15,896 nt of DNA, taken from positions 1 to 15,896 of the forward strand of contig JBCDBD010000057.1 in assembly GCA_039184335.1 (NCBI GenBank). Reading direction: 5' to 3'. The notes below the pieces were generated by a model that searched no databases, was not told where the DNA came from, and worked only from the letters and a program-made list of their open reading frames with translations. The position numbers and the translations under genes are program-made. Position 1 is the stretch's first letter. Each line of letters starts with the position of its first letter. Below are positions 1 to 7,556 of the stretch, one piece after another. This DNA comes from JBCDBD01 sp039184335 (GTDB lineage: Bacteria > Bacteroidota > Bacteroidia > Flavobacteriales > Flavobacteriaceae).

Positions 1-131
1 ATCTGAACCAACAAATCACGACAACGTTCCTGTAAATCCCCTTTCAGAATCTTGTAACGGTACTTGGTCGACCAAACTATGTGGCAACTTATATTACTTG
101 TCGAATGTGAATTCCTGCGGTAGTCAAACAT
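1..131 (-). CDS. tnpA: IS200/IS605-family transposase TnpA, N-terminal part (runs off the window)
   Basis: Translating the minus strand from the ATG at 131-129 gives 43 residues with no stop before the window edge. It begins MFDYRRNSHSTSN and continues HIVWSTKYRYKILKGDLQER. The 'H-x-V-W-x-T-K-Y-R' strand is the hallmark N-terminal segment of Y1 (HUH) single-strand transposases of the IS200/IS605 group, where it precedes the HUH motif. The HUH and catalytic Tyr regions lie outside the window, so I cannot say whether the element is intact or whether a tnpB follows. The orientation places the element's left end at about 131-200, next to the DUF1080 gene that starts at 218. Family assignment is by recognised sequence pattern only. 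Confidence 0.75.
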   Translation of the reverse strand, partial: MFDYRRNSHSTSNISCHIVWSTKYRYKILKGDLQERCRDLLVQ

Positions 132-168
132 TCGGTAAATCTAAAATATTCATAGAAACTAAAAGTAA

Positions 169-185
169 CTGCAATAAAATTGCAG
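169..185. repeat. Hairpin (CTGCAA-taaaa-TTGCAG), probable subterminal palindrome of the IS200-type left end
   Basis: A perfect 6-base inverted repeat with a 5-base loop sits 38 bases upstream of the tnpA start. A second short inverted repeat, GGTT-TT-AACC, follows at 186-195. IS200/IS605 elements carry imperfect subterminal hairpins at their ends that TnpA recognises as single-stranded DNA, so this is a good candidate for that structure. A TTGAT at 202-206 lies just outside; the exact element boundary cannot be fixed from one copy. It could instead be a leader structure of the downstream DUF1080 gene. Confidence 0.4.
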
Positions 186-217
186 GGTTTTAACCTTTAA
201 CTTGATAATAAAAACAA

Positions 218-826
218 ATGCATATCCAATTAGCTACATTCGTCACTGTTTTCCTATTTTACCAATTCCATTTTGCACAAGAACCAAAAGCAATTGTGCT
301 CTTTAATGGTAAAGATTTAGAAGGCTGGATCACACATGGGGAAGAAAAATGGTACGTTGAAGATGGAGAACTCATCTGTGAAAGTGGCCCCGCGGCCCAA
401 TATGGATATCTTTCAACCGTAGACCATTATGACAACTTTGATCTTAGCTTGGAATTCAAGCAAGAAGCAGATGGCAATAGCGGTATTTTCTTTAGGTCAA
501 CCTTTGAAGGCACCAAAGTCAGCGGTTGGCAAGTCGAAGTTGCCCCTCCCGGCAAGCACTCGGGCGGAATTTATGAATCCTATGGTCGTGGATGGCTCAT
601 CAAACCTGAATTGGAAAAGGACGATGTCTTGAAAATGGGGGAATGGAACACCATGCGCGTTCTTGCCCAAGGACGAAGTATCACCACATGGTTGAACGGA
701 GTGGAAATGGTACATCTCGAAGACCAAAAAATCAGTGAAGGAAAAGGGGCTATCGCCCTACAGATCCATGATGGGGGCGGAATCAAGGTGCATTGGAGGA
801 ACATCAAGGTCAAACTGTTGAAATAG
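218..826 (+). CDS. Secreted DUF1080 (3-keto-disaccharide hydrolase-like) protein
   Basis: The 202-residue protein opens with a short Sec signal peptide (residues 1 to about 20, ending FHFA-Q, with no lipobox). The rest is a single DUF1080 domain, a concanavalin-like jelly roll. Recognisable pieces are LFNGKDLEGW near residue 28, then the W-Y-V-E-D-G-E-L strand, NSGIFFR near residue 87, GGIYE near residue 115, the GEWN turn and a C-terminal IHDGGGIKVHWRNIKV strand. DUF1080 proteins act outside the cytoplasm. Characterised members hydrolyse 3-keto-glycosides made by sugar oxidases, so a role in glycan or glycoside breakdown is plausible but not shown here. It has no operon partner: IS200-type DNA lies upstream and a convergent gene downstream. 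The ATG at 218 gives a complete signal peptide and is the natural start. Confidence 0.85.
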   Translation: MHIQLATFVTVFLFYQFHFAQEPKAIVLFNGKDLEGWITHGEEKWYVEDGELICESGPAAQYGYLSTVDHYDNFDLSLEFKQEADGNSGIFFRSTFEGTKVSGWQVEVAPPGKHSGGIYESYGRGWLIKPELEKDDVLKMGEWNTMRVLAQGRSITTWLNGVEMVHLEDQKISEGKGAIALQIHDGGGIKVHWRNIKVKLLK

Positions 827-901
827 TGCCATGCCTAAGGTTAGACCCCAACAAGGCATATCTATCTATTTCACCGCGCCGATTGAAAACATTGGACAAC
901 C

Positions 902-1846
902 TTATTGTTCAGCAACCATCGGGGTGACCACAAACTTTCGAAATTCTATGGGGCCATGATCCCCTTGGATCATAAAGGGGCCCGGGTCGCCTTCTTTGCT
1001 ATCCAAGGCCCCCCCAGTAATGCCAGGTATGGTTTGGTCGTTGATGATGGTCTTGCCATTGGCGACTATGGTTACCCGTCTACCGATCAAGGTGATATCA
1101 TAGGTTTGCCACTCGCCCGCAGCTTTGGCGGCATTCTCGTTGGGCTCCAAAAAACCATAAACACCACCTAGGTAAATGTCAGAAGGTTCCAATCCCATAT
1201 TATCTGCTATCTGCACCTCATAACGCCCTCGAAGATAAATGCCACTATTGCTTCCTTCAGGATACCTGAACTCGATATGTGCTTTAAAATCGGTGAATTT
1301 TTGATCACTGATCAGGTTGGCCCCTGATTTTGGGTTGCCCAAAATACCGTCATTGACCACCCATTGGTTCTCGTCGCGATCAGCATGCCAGCCCTCTAGA
1401 TCAGCTTCGTTGAACAAAGCGATCGGCTTTCCCCATTTAGGATTCCCAGTATAGACAAGTTGGGGAGCTTTGACCCCTGTCCATTCCAATGAACTACCAT
1501 CGGTGTAAATCAATGTTCCTTTAATCGTGTCACCTACCAATTCACCATGAAATATCATGTCGTTTCCTTCAGGTTCCCACTGTCTGGGAATACGAAAGGT
1601 AAAGTTGTTGTCAAAGGTCTGTATCTCGCTCACGGGCCTGGCACTACCAAAGGCGAACACAAAACGTCCGACCAAGGTTTGATAGCCTGAATGGCGTACT
1701 TCGAGCCATGAGGGTGCCGTACGTCCCATGAATTCCATTTCAAGGTCCCATCGCCCCTCCAAGGGATGCTGTTTCTGTGAAACCAAGACCAAGGGCAGAA
1801 GAAATAGGAATAGAAAACATATTGCGATGGTGAGCCTAAATTTCAT
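902..1846 (-). CDS. Secreted two-domain DUF1080 (3-keto-disaccharide hydrolase-like) protein
   Basis: The 314-residue protein has a strongly hydrophobic signal peptide (residues 1-23, ending LVLVSQ). An N-terminal beta-rich region of about 100 residues (LEGRWDLEMEF... to SLEWTGVKAP) resembles the small beta domain often found ahead of DUF1080. The DUF1080 jelly roll covers about residues 140-310: IALFNEADLEGW, W-V-V-N-D-G-I-L, NSGIYLRGRYEVQI, GEWQTYDITLIGRRVT, and a C-terminal QGDHGPIEFRKFVV strand. The single-domain DUF1080 protein at 218-826 is a distant relative with a different architecture. The gene lies 60 bases downstream of the von Willebrand A lipoprotein gene on the same strand, so co-transcription is possible. 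Function in keto-sugar or glycoside hydrolysis outside the cytoplasm is inferred from the family. Confidence 0.85.
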   Translation of the reverse strand: MKFRLTIAICFLFLFLLPLVLVSQKQHPLEGRWDLEMEFMGRTAPSWLEVRHSGYQTLVGRFVFAFGSARPVSEIQTFDNNFTFRIPRQWEPEGNDMIFHGELVGDTIKGTLIYTDGSSLEWTGVKAPQLVYTGNPKWGKPIALFNEADLEGWHADRDENQWVVNDGILGNPKSGANLISDQKFTDFKAHIEFRYPEGSNSGIYLRGRYEVQIADNMGLEPSDIYLGGVYGFLEPNENAAKAAGEWQTYDITLIGRRVTIVANGKTIINDQTIPGITGGALDSKEGDPGPFMIQGDHGPIEFRKFVVTPMVAEQ

Positions 1847-1906
1847 AAAACGTGTATTTGTTATTTTACGACTTGAAGATAATCAATTCTCTCAGATACT
1901 TACGTT

Positions 1907-3001
1907 TTATTCACATCCGCCTGTAAAATCATCAGCCCTAAAACTAGTTTGTACGGCCCCTTGTTGCGCACCGTCAAACACTTGAATGACCAGGTTGTTC
2001 TCACCGCTGCCATCTCTTTTTGGTGTACAGTACTCGAAGAGATAAAAGCTGTTGGCCTGTTCAGAGACGCGTTGTGAAATTTGGTTGAATGTGACTTCCA
2101 GTTCCTCCTTATTGTTTGCAAACACACTGGCTGTTTTCCCAATTTCAGACAGCACCTGGGTATCGATTTCAGTACCCAGTCCGATAGTAAAGTAAGAAAT
2201 GTTGGGATCCGCATCGTTCACCGCCTGTAAAGCGCTTTCTTCAGAATAGCGTGATGCTTGGTCGGTACCATCGGTAAACAAGACGATGGAAGCTGCCCCG
2301 ATAACCTCACTTTGATTGTTTTCTTGAATCAGGCCCTCAGCAATTGCAGTTGATTTGATGACCGCCCCATATAAATCCGTTGAAGGATCTGAACTAATCG
2401 CCTCAGTGATTCCATCAATGGCCGTGGTCAACTCCATAACTGAGCTGGTCAGTGGATGCAACAAGTGGAGCACATCCTCCCCATCGAACCAATAAATAGC
2501 CATTTGAAAAGCATCGGTCTCAAGTGGTGGCATCACATTATTGACAAAGCTGGTGGATGCCGTCTTCAATTCATCCAAACTGCTTTGAAGCACAGAATTG
2601 CTCAGATCGAGCACCAGTACCGTATTGTTGTTGAAAACCTGCGAATTTGAAGAAATACGAGCTAAAGATTCTGAAGCTGAGATTGTATTGAAACATGCAT
2701 CGTTTCGACCCTGCTCATAGATGGTGAACTGCGTGGCAGTGAGGTCTGAAACCGGGTTCCCTAAGGCATCTGACACCTTGAACAAGATAGAAACTTTTGC
2801 GGGTAGCGCGGTAAATTCATCTTGGATGGAAAGCAAGAGTGTATTTTCGTCAAAGCCAAGACAACCATCGACCGGCTCCCCCAAACCAAGTTCATTTTGA
2901 TCAATGTCAAAGCTGACATCATCATCGGCATTGCCGCATGCGGCTACAAGAAAAACAATACAGAAAAGTAACAGGCATTGTGTAAAGGCTTTCATTTTCA
3001 T
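1907..3001 (-). CDS. Von Willebrand factor A domain lipoprotein
   Basis: The 364-residue protein has a lipoprotein signal peptide with lipobox LVAAC (Cys22), followed by an acidic DDD stretch. Residues about 55-110 form a beta-sandwich-like segment (KVSILFKVSDALGNPVSDL). A vWA domain covers about residues 126-320. The metal-ion-dependent adhesion site is complete: DLSNS at 132-136, Thr208 in STDLYGA, and Asp244 in FTDGTD. The C-terminal tail has a Cys-containing YLFEYCTPKRDGSGENN segment typical of Bacteroidota vWA lipoproteins. It is expected to be anchored to a membrane facing the periplasm or the outside and to bind a protein ligand through the metal site. The ligand is unknown. The ATG at 2995 is an equally good start (MKAFTQ...). 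It is divergent from the YdjC pseudogene, with a 93-base shared gap. Confidence 0.85.
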   Translation of the reverse strand: MKMKAFTQCLLLFCIVFLVAACGNADDDVSFDIDQNELGLGEPVDGCLGFDENTLLLSIQDEFTALPAKVSILFKVSDALGNPVSDLTATQFTIYEQGRNDACFNTISASESLARISSNSQVFNNNTVLVLDLSNSVLQSSLDELKTASTSFVNNVMPPLETDAFQMAIYWFDGEDVLHLLHPLTSSVMELTTAIDGITEAISSDPSTDLYGAVIKSTAIAEGLIQENNQSEVIGAASIVLFTDGTDQASRYSEESALQAVNDADPNISYFTIGLGTEIDTQVLSEIGKTASVFANNKEELEVTFNQISQRVSEQANSFYLFEYCTPKRDGSGENNLVIQVFDGAQQGAVQTSFRADDFTGGCE

Positions 3002-3094
3002 TGCATTTAGGGTTCTGCAAACTCAACGTAAAAAAAACAGGGATAGTATTTTCAATCAAAATTTTGTGGCTTCAAGAGCCATTTCCATTGTCCC

Positions 3095-4033
3095 ATGATG
3101 CAATTTTGAACACTACTCTTTTTGGTTATGCCATTGCATCTGTATCTCGGTTTTGGGCAAACACCCACTATTGCCGAACGCTTGGGCTACACCAAAACAG
3201 ACAAGCTATTGATCATTCACGCTGATTATCTAGGGGTTTCGCACGCTGAAAACAGTGCAAGTATCCACGGAATGGAAATGGGATCGGTCAACTCGGCAAG
3301 CATTATGGTTCCCTGTCCGTGGTTTCCTGAAATTGCGGATTATGCCAAAAAGCATCCTCAAACCGAATTTGGCATACACCTGACCCTGACCAGCGAATGG
3401 AAGTTTTACAAATGGGGGCCAGTGACATCGAAAGACTCCGTATTGAGTTTGGTCAATGACCAAGGGTACTTTTATGACACTATTGCTGATGTTGCGACAC
3501 ATGCCGACCCCAAGCATGTTGAAATCGAACTTCGAAACCAAGTGAAAATGGCATACGCCGCTGGAATCAATGTGACCCATCTTGACACCCATATGGGGGC
3601 TGCCATGAGTACCAAAGCACTTTTGGCGGCTTATATCAAGATAGGGCAAGAATTTGATTTACCTGTATTGCTAGATCATCAAATCGATGGTATGGCTGCT
3701 CTGGAAATCCAACATTTAATAGGGGATACTGATGTGATCGTCGATCAAACCTTAACAGCAATGCCCCGTGATTTCGAGCGGGGTATGGATTTGTACTACA
3801 CCCACCTGCTACGAAACCTATCTCCAGGCCTTAATTGTTTGCTGATCCATTTGGCCTTTGAAGATGCTGAAATACAAGCCATGACCATAGACCATCCCCA
3901 TTGGGGCGCTGCATGGCGTCAAGCTGACCATGATTTTTTTACCAGCACCCTGTGCTAGCAACTATTGAAAGAAGAAAATATTCAATTGGTCACTTGGCAA
4001 GAATTGCGAGATAAAATCACAAGGGCAAAATAA
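3095..4033 (+). pseudogene. YdjC/ChbG-like carbohydrate deacetylase, degraded by two in-frame stops
   Basis: Read in one frame from the ATG at 3095, the gene encodes a signal-peptide-like start (M-M-Q-F-stop-TLLFLVMPLHLYLGFGQ) with a TGA at 3107-3109. A full YdjC-like domain follows: LLIIHAD, NSASIMVPCPWF, GIHLTLTSEW, THLDTHMG, IDHPHWGAAWRQAD. A TAG at 3956-3958 then stops the frame, although the following 24 codons (QLLKEENIQLVTWQELRDK...) still read as the normal YdjC C-terminus up to a TAA at 4031-4033. The family's Asp-Asp metal motif (HADDLG) reads HADYLG, with Tyr at 3227-3229. No frameshift is seen. Initiation at TTG 3122 or ATG 3128 would give a 276- to 278-residue product ending at 3958 with most of the signal peptide lost, so residual expression is possible but a working enzyme is unlikely. 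Intact relatives remove acetyl groups from amino sugars or oligosaccharides. Confidence 0.7.
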
Positions 4034-4137
4034 CTAAGGTATTTAAAGTATTGTTAAATCGGACGAGGCACTGTTAAAAAAGCAGGGCCACTTTCATTTT
4101 TTGGTAACTTGATGGTATAAACAGAATCCAAAAAATC

Positions 4138-4596
4138 ATGCCAACGTATCAAATCAAAGTAAATGGGGCTTCACAGACCGTTGATGCATCTGAAGATACA
4201 CCTATGCTCTGGGTGTTAAGAGATCATCTCGACTTGGTAGGCACCAAGTATGGATGTGGAATTGGACAATGTGGTGCCTGTACAATCCATGTAGAAGGGG
4301 TTGCCATGCGCAGTTGTTCCCTTACCATTGATCAACTACAGGGTAAGTCCATCACAACTATTGAAGGACTTTCAGAAGATGGTTCCCATCCTGTTCAAAA
4401 AGCTTGGAAAGAGGTCGATGTCCCCCAATGTGGGTATTGTCAGGCGGGACAGATCATGACCGCTTCCGCCTTTTTAGACAGTAATCCCAATCCCACTGAG
4501 GACGATATCAAAAATGCCATGCACGGCAACATTTGTCGATGTGCCTCATACAACCGTATCTACCGGGCGGTAGAAAAGGCCGCAGAAAACATGTGA
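4138..4596 (+). CDS. 2Fe-2S subunit of a periplasmic molybdo-hydroxylase (IorA-type)
   Basis: The 152-residue protein has the usual length for the small subunit of isoquinoline-1-oxidoreductase-like enzymes. The N-terminal plant-ferredoxin-type cluster is held by Cys40, Cys45, Cys48 and Cys60 (CGIGQCGAC...C). The C-terminal helical cluster domain uses Cys98, Cys101, Cys133 and Cys135 (CGYC...CRC). These two clusters pass electrons from the molybdenum site to an acceptor. It has no signal peptide of its own. The partner large subunit carries a Tat signal, so it is most likely folded in the cytoplasm and exported as a passenger, as is established for this subfamily. It is the first gene of the molybdenum operon and follows a 104-base gap that should hold the main promoter. 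The substrate is not known. Confidence 0.93.
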   Translation: MPTYQIKVNGASQTVDASEDTPMLWVLRDHLDLVGTKYGCGIGQCGACTIHVEGVAMRSCSLTIDQLQGKSITTIEGLSEDGSHPVQKAWKEVDVPQCGYCQAGQIMTASAFLDSNPNPTEDDIKNAMHGNICRCASYNRIYRAVEKAAENM

Positions 4597-4609
4597 TCAG
4601 TATCTCGTG

Positions 4610-5032
4610 ATGAAAAACGTATTTTTCATGGTATCGGCGGTTTTACTGCTTGCTTGTTCCTCCAAAACGGAAACTACTATCGTAAGTGCCAAAAGCCAAA
4701 CAATGATTGCCATGAAAACGGCAGTGAACCAAAAAGATGCCGACCAATATGTAAAAAGGTCCAGAGACGATGTCGAAATCTATCTCGGACCAAGGTTGCG
4801 CATTCAAGGTAAGCAGGTCCTTCGTGAAAATAGGGCAAAACATTTTTTGAAACACCCAAATATCAAATCAGAGATCCAACATCTGGTAGCGATTGACGAT
4901 AAGATTGTCATGCATGACAACGTGTGGTTGCACGATAACAAAGAAGGAAAAAATATCGTCGAGATATTCAGTTTTGAAAACAATGAGATCATCAGGGTAG
5001 ATGTTATACAACCCAAAGACCTATTCAACTAA
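4610..5032 (+). CDS. Small NTF2-like (SnoaL-type) lipoprotein
   Basis: The ATG at 4610 gives 140 residues (a GTG one codon earlier is also open). The signal peptide ends VLLLAC-SSK, a clear lipobox. The mature part has the pattern of the NTF2-like/SnoaL fold: a first helix (TMIAMKTAVNQKDADQYVK), a short strand DDVEIYLGPR, the 'R-I-Q-G-K-Q-V-L-R-E-N' helix, then three long strands ending IVEIFSFENNEIIRVDV. Proteins of this fold are small cone-shaped dimers that act as enzymes or ligand binders. The family does not reveal the function here. It lies between the Fe-S and molybdopterin subunit genes (13 bases after the first, 22 before the second) and should sit in the same compartment as the exported enzyme, which suggests a job linked to that enzyme. 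Confidence 0.75.
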   Translation: MKNVFFMVSAVLLLACSSKTETTIVSAKSQTMIAMKTAVNQKDADQYVKRSRDDVEIYLGPRLRIQGKQVLRENRAKHFLKHPNIKSEIQHLVAIDDKIVMHDNVWLHDNKEGKNIVEIFSFENNEIIRVDVIQPKDLFN

Positions 5033-5054
5033 AAAATCAAAAAAACACGAAACA

Positions 5055-7286
5055 ATGCCAAACACATCAAACACATCGATAACATTCAGCAGAAGGGCCT
5101 TTATGCGCACCTCTTCACTTGCGGGTGGGGGAATGCTGATAGGCTTCAACCTGTTTCAAGCCTGCAAACCCAAAACTGCCCCACCCGTAGACCTTGCCCA
5201 GTTAGATTACAATGATTTCAATGCATTTATCAAGATAGCCGATAATGGAGCAGTGACCATTTTTTCCCCAAACCCTGAAATAGGGCAGGGGGTAAAGACT
5301 GCAATGCCCATGATCATCGCAGAAGAACTCGATGTAGCCTGGAAAGATGTGCATGTGGAACAAGGTATTCTCGATACCCAGAATTATACCCGACAAGTGG
5401 CCGGTGGTAGCCAATCCATTCGTTTCGGTTGGGATGCACTACGACAAACCGGTGCTACGGCAAAACAGATGCTGGTCAATGCCGCAGCGGCGAGATGGGG
5501 TATCGATGCCTCAGAATGTAACGTCACCGAAGGGGTAATCACCAACACCGCAGGAGAAACTTTGGGCTATGGCGACGTGGTCAATGAAGCAGCAATCTTG
5601 GAAGTACCAGAAGATGTGACGCTAAAAGAACCTAAGGATTATAAGATTATCGGGAAAAATGCCCATAATGTGGACATTGATAAGATCACTACGGGAAAAC
5701 CATTGTTCGGATTGGACTATAAAGCAGACGGAATGGTATATGCCGTTATAGCCAGGCCCAAGGCATTCGGCCAAAAATTGGTGTCTTTTGATGCTACCGA
5801 AGCGCTTGGTATGCCAGGCGTAATCGATGTGGTGCGCTTTGGGGACAAGGTGCACAAAATGGCGGAAGCCAACTCAAGGATTACGGGTATGATGGGCACT
5901 AGTGAAAAAGTCGCTGTTATCGCAGCAACCACTTGGCAGGCCATGAAGGCCAAAAAGGCCTTGAAGTTAGAATGGCAAGAAGAGGCCTTGGAAAGCACTG
6001 AACAACATGATGAAATACTGAACCAATTGCTAGATGGCAACGAATTTACGATCATGCGTGCCGATGGTGACGTCAAAAAAGCATTTGCCACAGCTGATGA
6101 GGTTTTGGAACGCACTTATGAGGCACCGTTTTTGCCGCACAACTGTATGGAACCCATGAACTTCTTTGCACATGTAACCGATGAAAAAATACATATGGTA
6201 GGTCCCATTCAAACCCCAGCAGGTACAGCAAACATGGCTGCTGGAATTTTGGGCAGGGATCCCGAGGAAGTACATTTGGAAATGACCCGTATGGGAGGCG
6301 GATTTGGAAGAAGGCTCTATGGTGATTTCGCCTTAGAGGCTGTCGAAATAGCGGATAAAACCAAAAAACCGGTCAAAGTGGTCTTCTCAAGGGAAGATGA
6401 TATGGAAGATGGCATTTACCGAATGCCGTTAAAGTATCGCATCAAGGCTGGTATCAAGAATGGAGCAGTAGTGGCCTATCACTTAAAAGAGGCATCCATC
6501 AATTCAAACATGTATGGATTGATCCCCCATTTCTTTCCAGCAGGGGCCATCGAAAACTATCAGGTCGATGTAGCCAAGTACGATAGCAACATCACAACGG
6601 GGGCCTGGCGTGCCCCATATACTAATTTCCTGGCCTTTGCCGAACAGAGTTTCTTTGATGAATTGGCAGAATTTATGGAAGTAGATCGTGTGCAGTTACG
6701 TTTAGACCTGTTGAAACAAGTGGACGCCGATGCTGATGAAAATATTCAATATTCACCAGAACGCATGATCAAGGTTGTTGAAACGGCAGTTGAAAAGTCG
6801 GGCTGGGGCACAAAACCCAAAGGTACTTACCAAGGTTTTGTCAATTACTACTGCCATAACAGCCATGTGGCCGAAGTGGCTGATGTCGAGATTGAAAATG
6901 GTACCCCTGTGGTCAAAAAAATAACATGTGTGGTCGATTGTGGCATCGTGGTCAATCCCTTAGGGGCATTGAACCAGATTGAAGGTGGTGTCATTGATGG
7001 CATCGGCCATGCAATGTATGGCAATTTCGGATTTAAAAACGGAAAGCCTACTGCCAACAACTTTGATAAGTACCGGCTGATCCGTATGAAGGAAGCCCCG
7101 ATTGTCGAAACTTTTTTCATTGCAAATGAATTTTCACCTACCGGTTTGGGTGAGCCCACGTTGCCGCCTGCAGGTGGGGCAATTGCCAATGCCCTGAAAG
7201 CAGCAACCGGCAACCGCTTGTACCAACAACCATTTACCAAAAATCCAGAATTGCTAAAAGTTTCCCAAAATCCCATTATTGGATAA
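5055..7286 (+). CDS. Molybdopterin-binding subunit of a Tat-exported xanthine-oxidase-family enzyme (IorB-type)
   Basis: The start at ATG 5055 gives 743 residues. An upstream ATG at 5001 is in frame but overlaps the previous gene and would bury the Tat signal. The twin-arginine motif is SRRAFMR (Arg13-Arg14), followed by GGGMLIGFNLF and a lipobox-like FQAC at Cys37, so the protein may be Tat-exported and lipid-anchored. Next come a first molybdopterin-binding segment (EIGQGVKT, AGGSQSIR), an a/b hammerhead around residues 205-290, the MGGGFGRR cofactor loop at 413-420, GAWRAPYTN, and the GLGEP motif with the expected catalytic Glu700. The family hydroxylates aldehydes or N-heterocycles using a molybdopterin cytosine dinucleotide cofactor. 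The two-subunit form lacks an FAD subunit. No cytochrome c gene is adjacent, so the electron acceptor is unclear. The substrate cannot be assigned. Confidence 0.92.
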   Translation: MPNTSNTSITFSRRAFMRTSSLAGGGMLIGFNLFQACKPKTAPPVDLAQLDYNDFNAFIKIADNGAVTIFSPNPEIGQGVKTAMPMIIAEELDVAWKDVHVEQGILDTQNYTRQVAGGSQSIRFGWDALRQTGATAKQMLVNAAAARWGIDASECNVTEGVITNTAGETLGYGDVVNEAAILEVPEDVTLKEPKDYKIIGKNAHNVDIDKITTGKPLFGLDYKADGMVYAVIARPKAFGQKLVSFDATEALGMPGVIDVVRFGDKVHKMAEANSRITGMMGTSEKVAVIAATTWQAMKAKKALKLEWQEEALESTEQHDEILNQLLDGNEFTIMRADGDVKKAFATADEVLERTYEAPFLPHNCMEPMNFFAHVTDEKIHMVGPIQTPAGTANMAAGILGRDPEEVHLEMTRMGGGFGRRLYGDFALEAVEIADKTKKPVKVVFSREDDMEDGIYRMPLKYRIKAGIKNGAVVAYHLKEASINSNMYGLIPHFFPAGAIENYQVDVAKYDSNITTGAWRAPYTNFLAFAEQSFFDELAEFMEVDRVQLRLDLLKQVDADADENIQYSPERMIKVVETAVEKSGWGTKPKGTYQGFVNYYCHNSHVAEVADVEIENGTPVVKKITCVVDCGIVVNPLGALNQIEGGVIDGIGHAMYGNFGFKNGKPTANNFDKYRLIRMKEAPIVETFFIANEFSPTGLGEPTLPPAGGAIANALKAATGNRLYQQPFTKNPELLKVSQNPIIG

Positions 7287-7290
7287 AAAT

Positions 7291-7545
7291 ATGACCATCT
7301 TACTGTTCGGGGTTACCAAAGATATCGTTGGCAGGCCCTCACTTTCCATACCTATCACTGCGGCCCAAGGAAAAACAATTCCTAAAACAGTTGGGGAATT
7401 GCGTAAATTTTTAGGAAATTCATACCCAGAATTGATGCAACTGTCCTCATTGGCCATAGCCGTGAACAATGCCTATGCCGAAGATGCTGAAGAAATCAAT
7501 CCGTATGATGAAATTGCATTAATACCACCCGTTAGTGGGGGTTAA
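7291..7545 (+). CDS. moaD: Molybdopterin synthase sulfur-carrier subunit MoaD
   Basis: The 84-residue ubiquitin-like protein starts MTILLFGVTKDIVG and ends PPVSGG. The C-terminal Gly-Gly is the residue pair that is adenylated by MoeB and then thiocarboxylated. It delivers sulfur to precursor Z within molybdopterin synthase (MoaD with MoaE). The length is normal for MoaD. The ATG at 7291, four bases after the large-subunit stop, is preferred; a TTG at 7279 in the same frame would overlap that gene by eight bases. Its catalytic partner MoaE is not encoded in the window. The adenylating partner, the MoeB-rhodanese fusion, lies three genes downstream in the same operon. Confidence 0.9.
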   Translation: MTILLFGVTKDIVGRPSLSIPITAAQGKTIPKTVGELRKFLGNSYPELMQLSSLAIAVNNAYAEDAEEINPYDEIALIPPVSGG

Positions 7546-7556
7546 GAAATCCTTTC

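Noticed and set aside
831..859. ATGCCT...AGGCAT inverted repeat between the convergent DUF1080 genes as a terminator
   Set aside because: Six-base stem with a 17-base loop and no T-run on either strand; too weak to call.
3230..3649. Minus-strand open frame of 139 codons inside the YdjC gene
   Set aside because: Lies wholly opposite a region with clear YdjC motifs and shows no recognisable protein features.
5001..5054. Longer start for the molybdopterin subunit at ATG 5001
   Set aside because: It would overlap the lipoprotein gene and place the twin-arginine motif about 30 residues in, behind a lysine-rich stretch; ATG 5055 gives a standard Tat signal.
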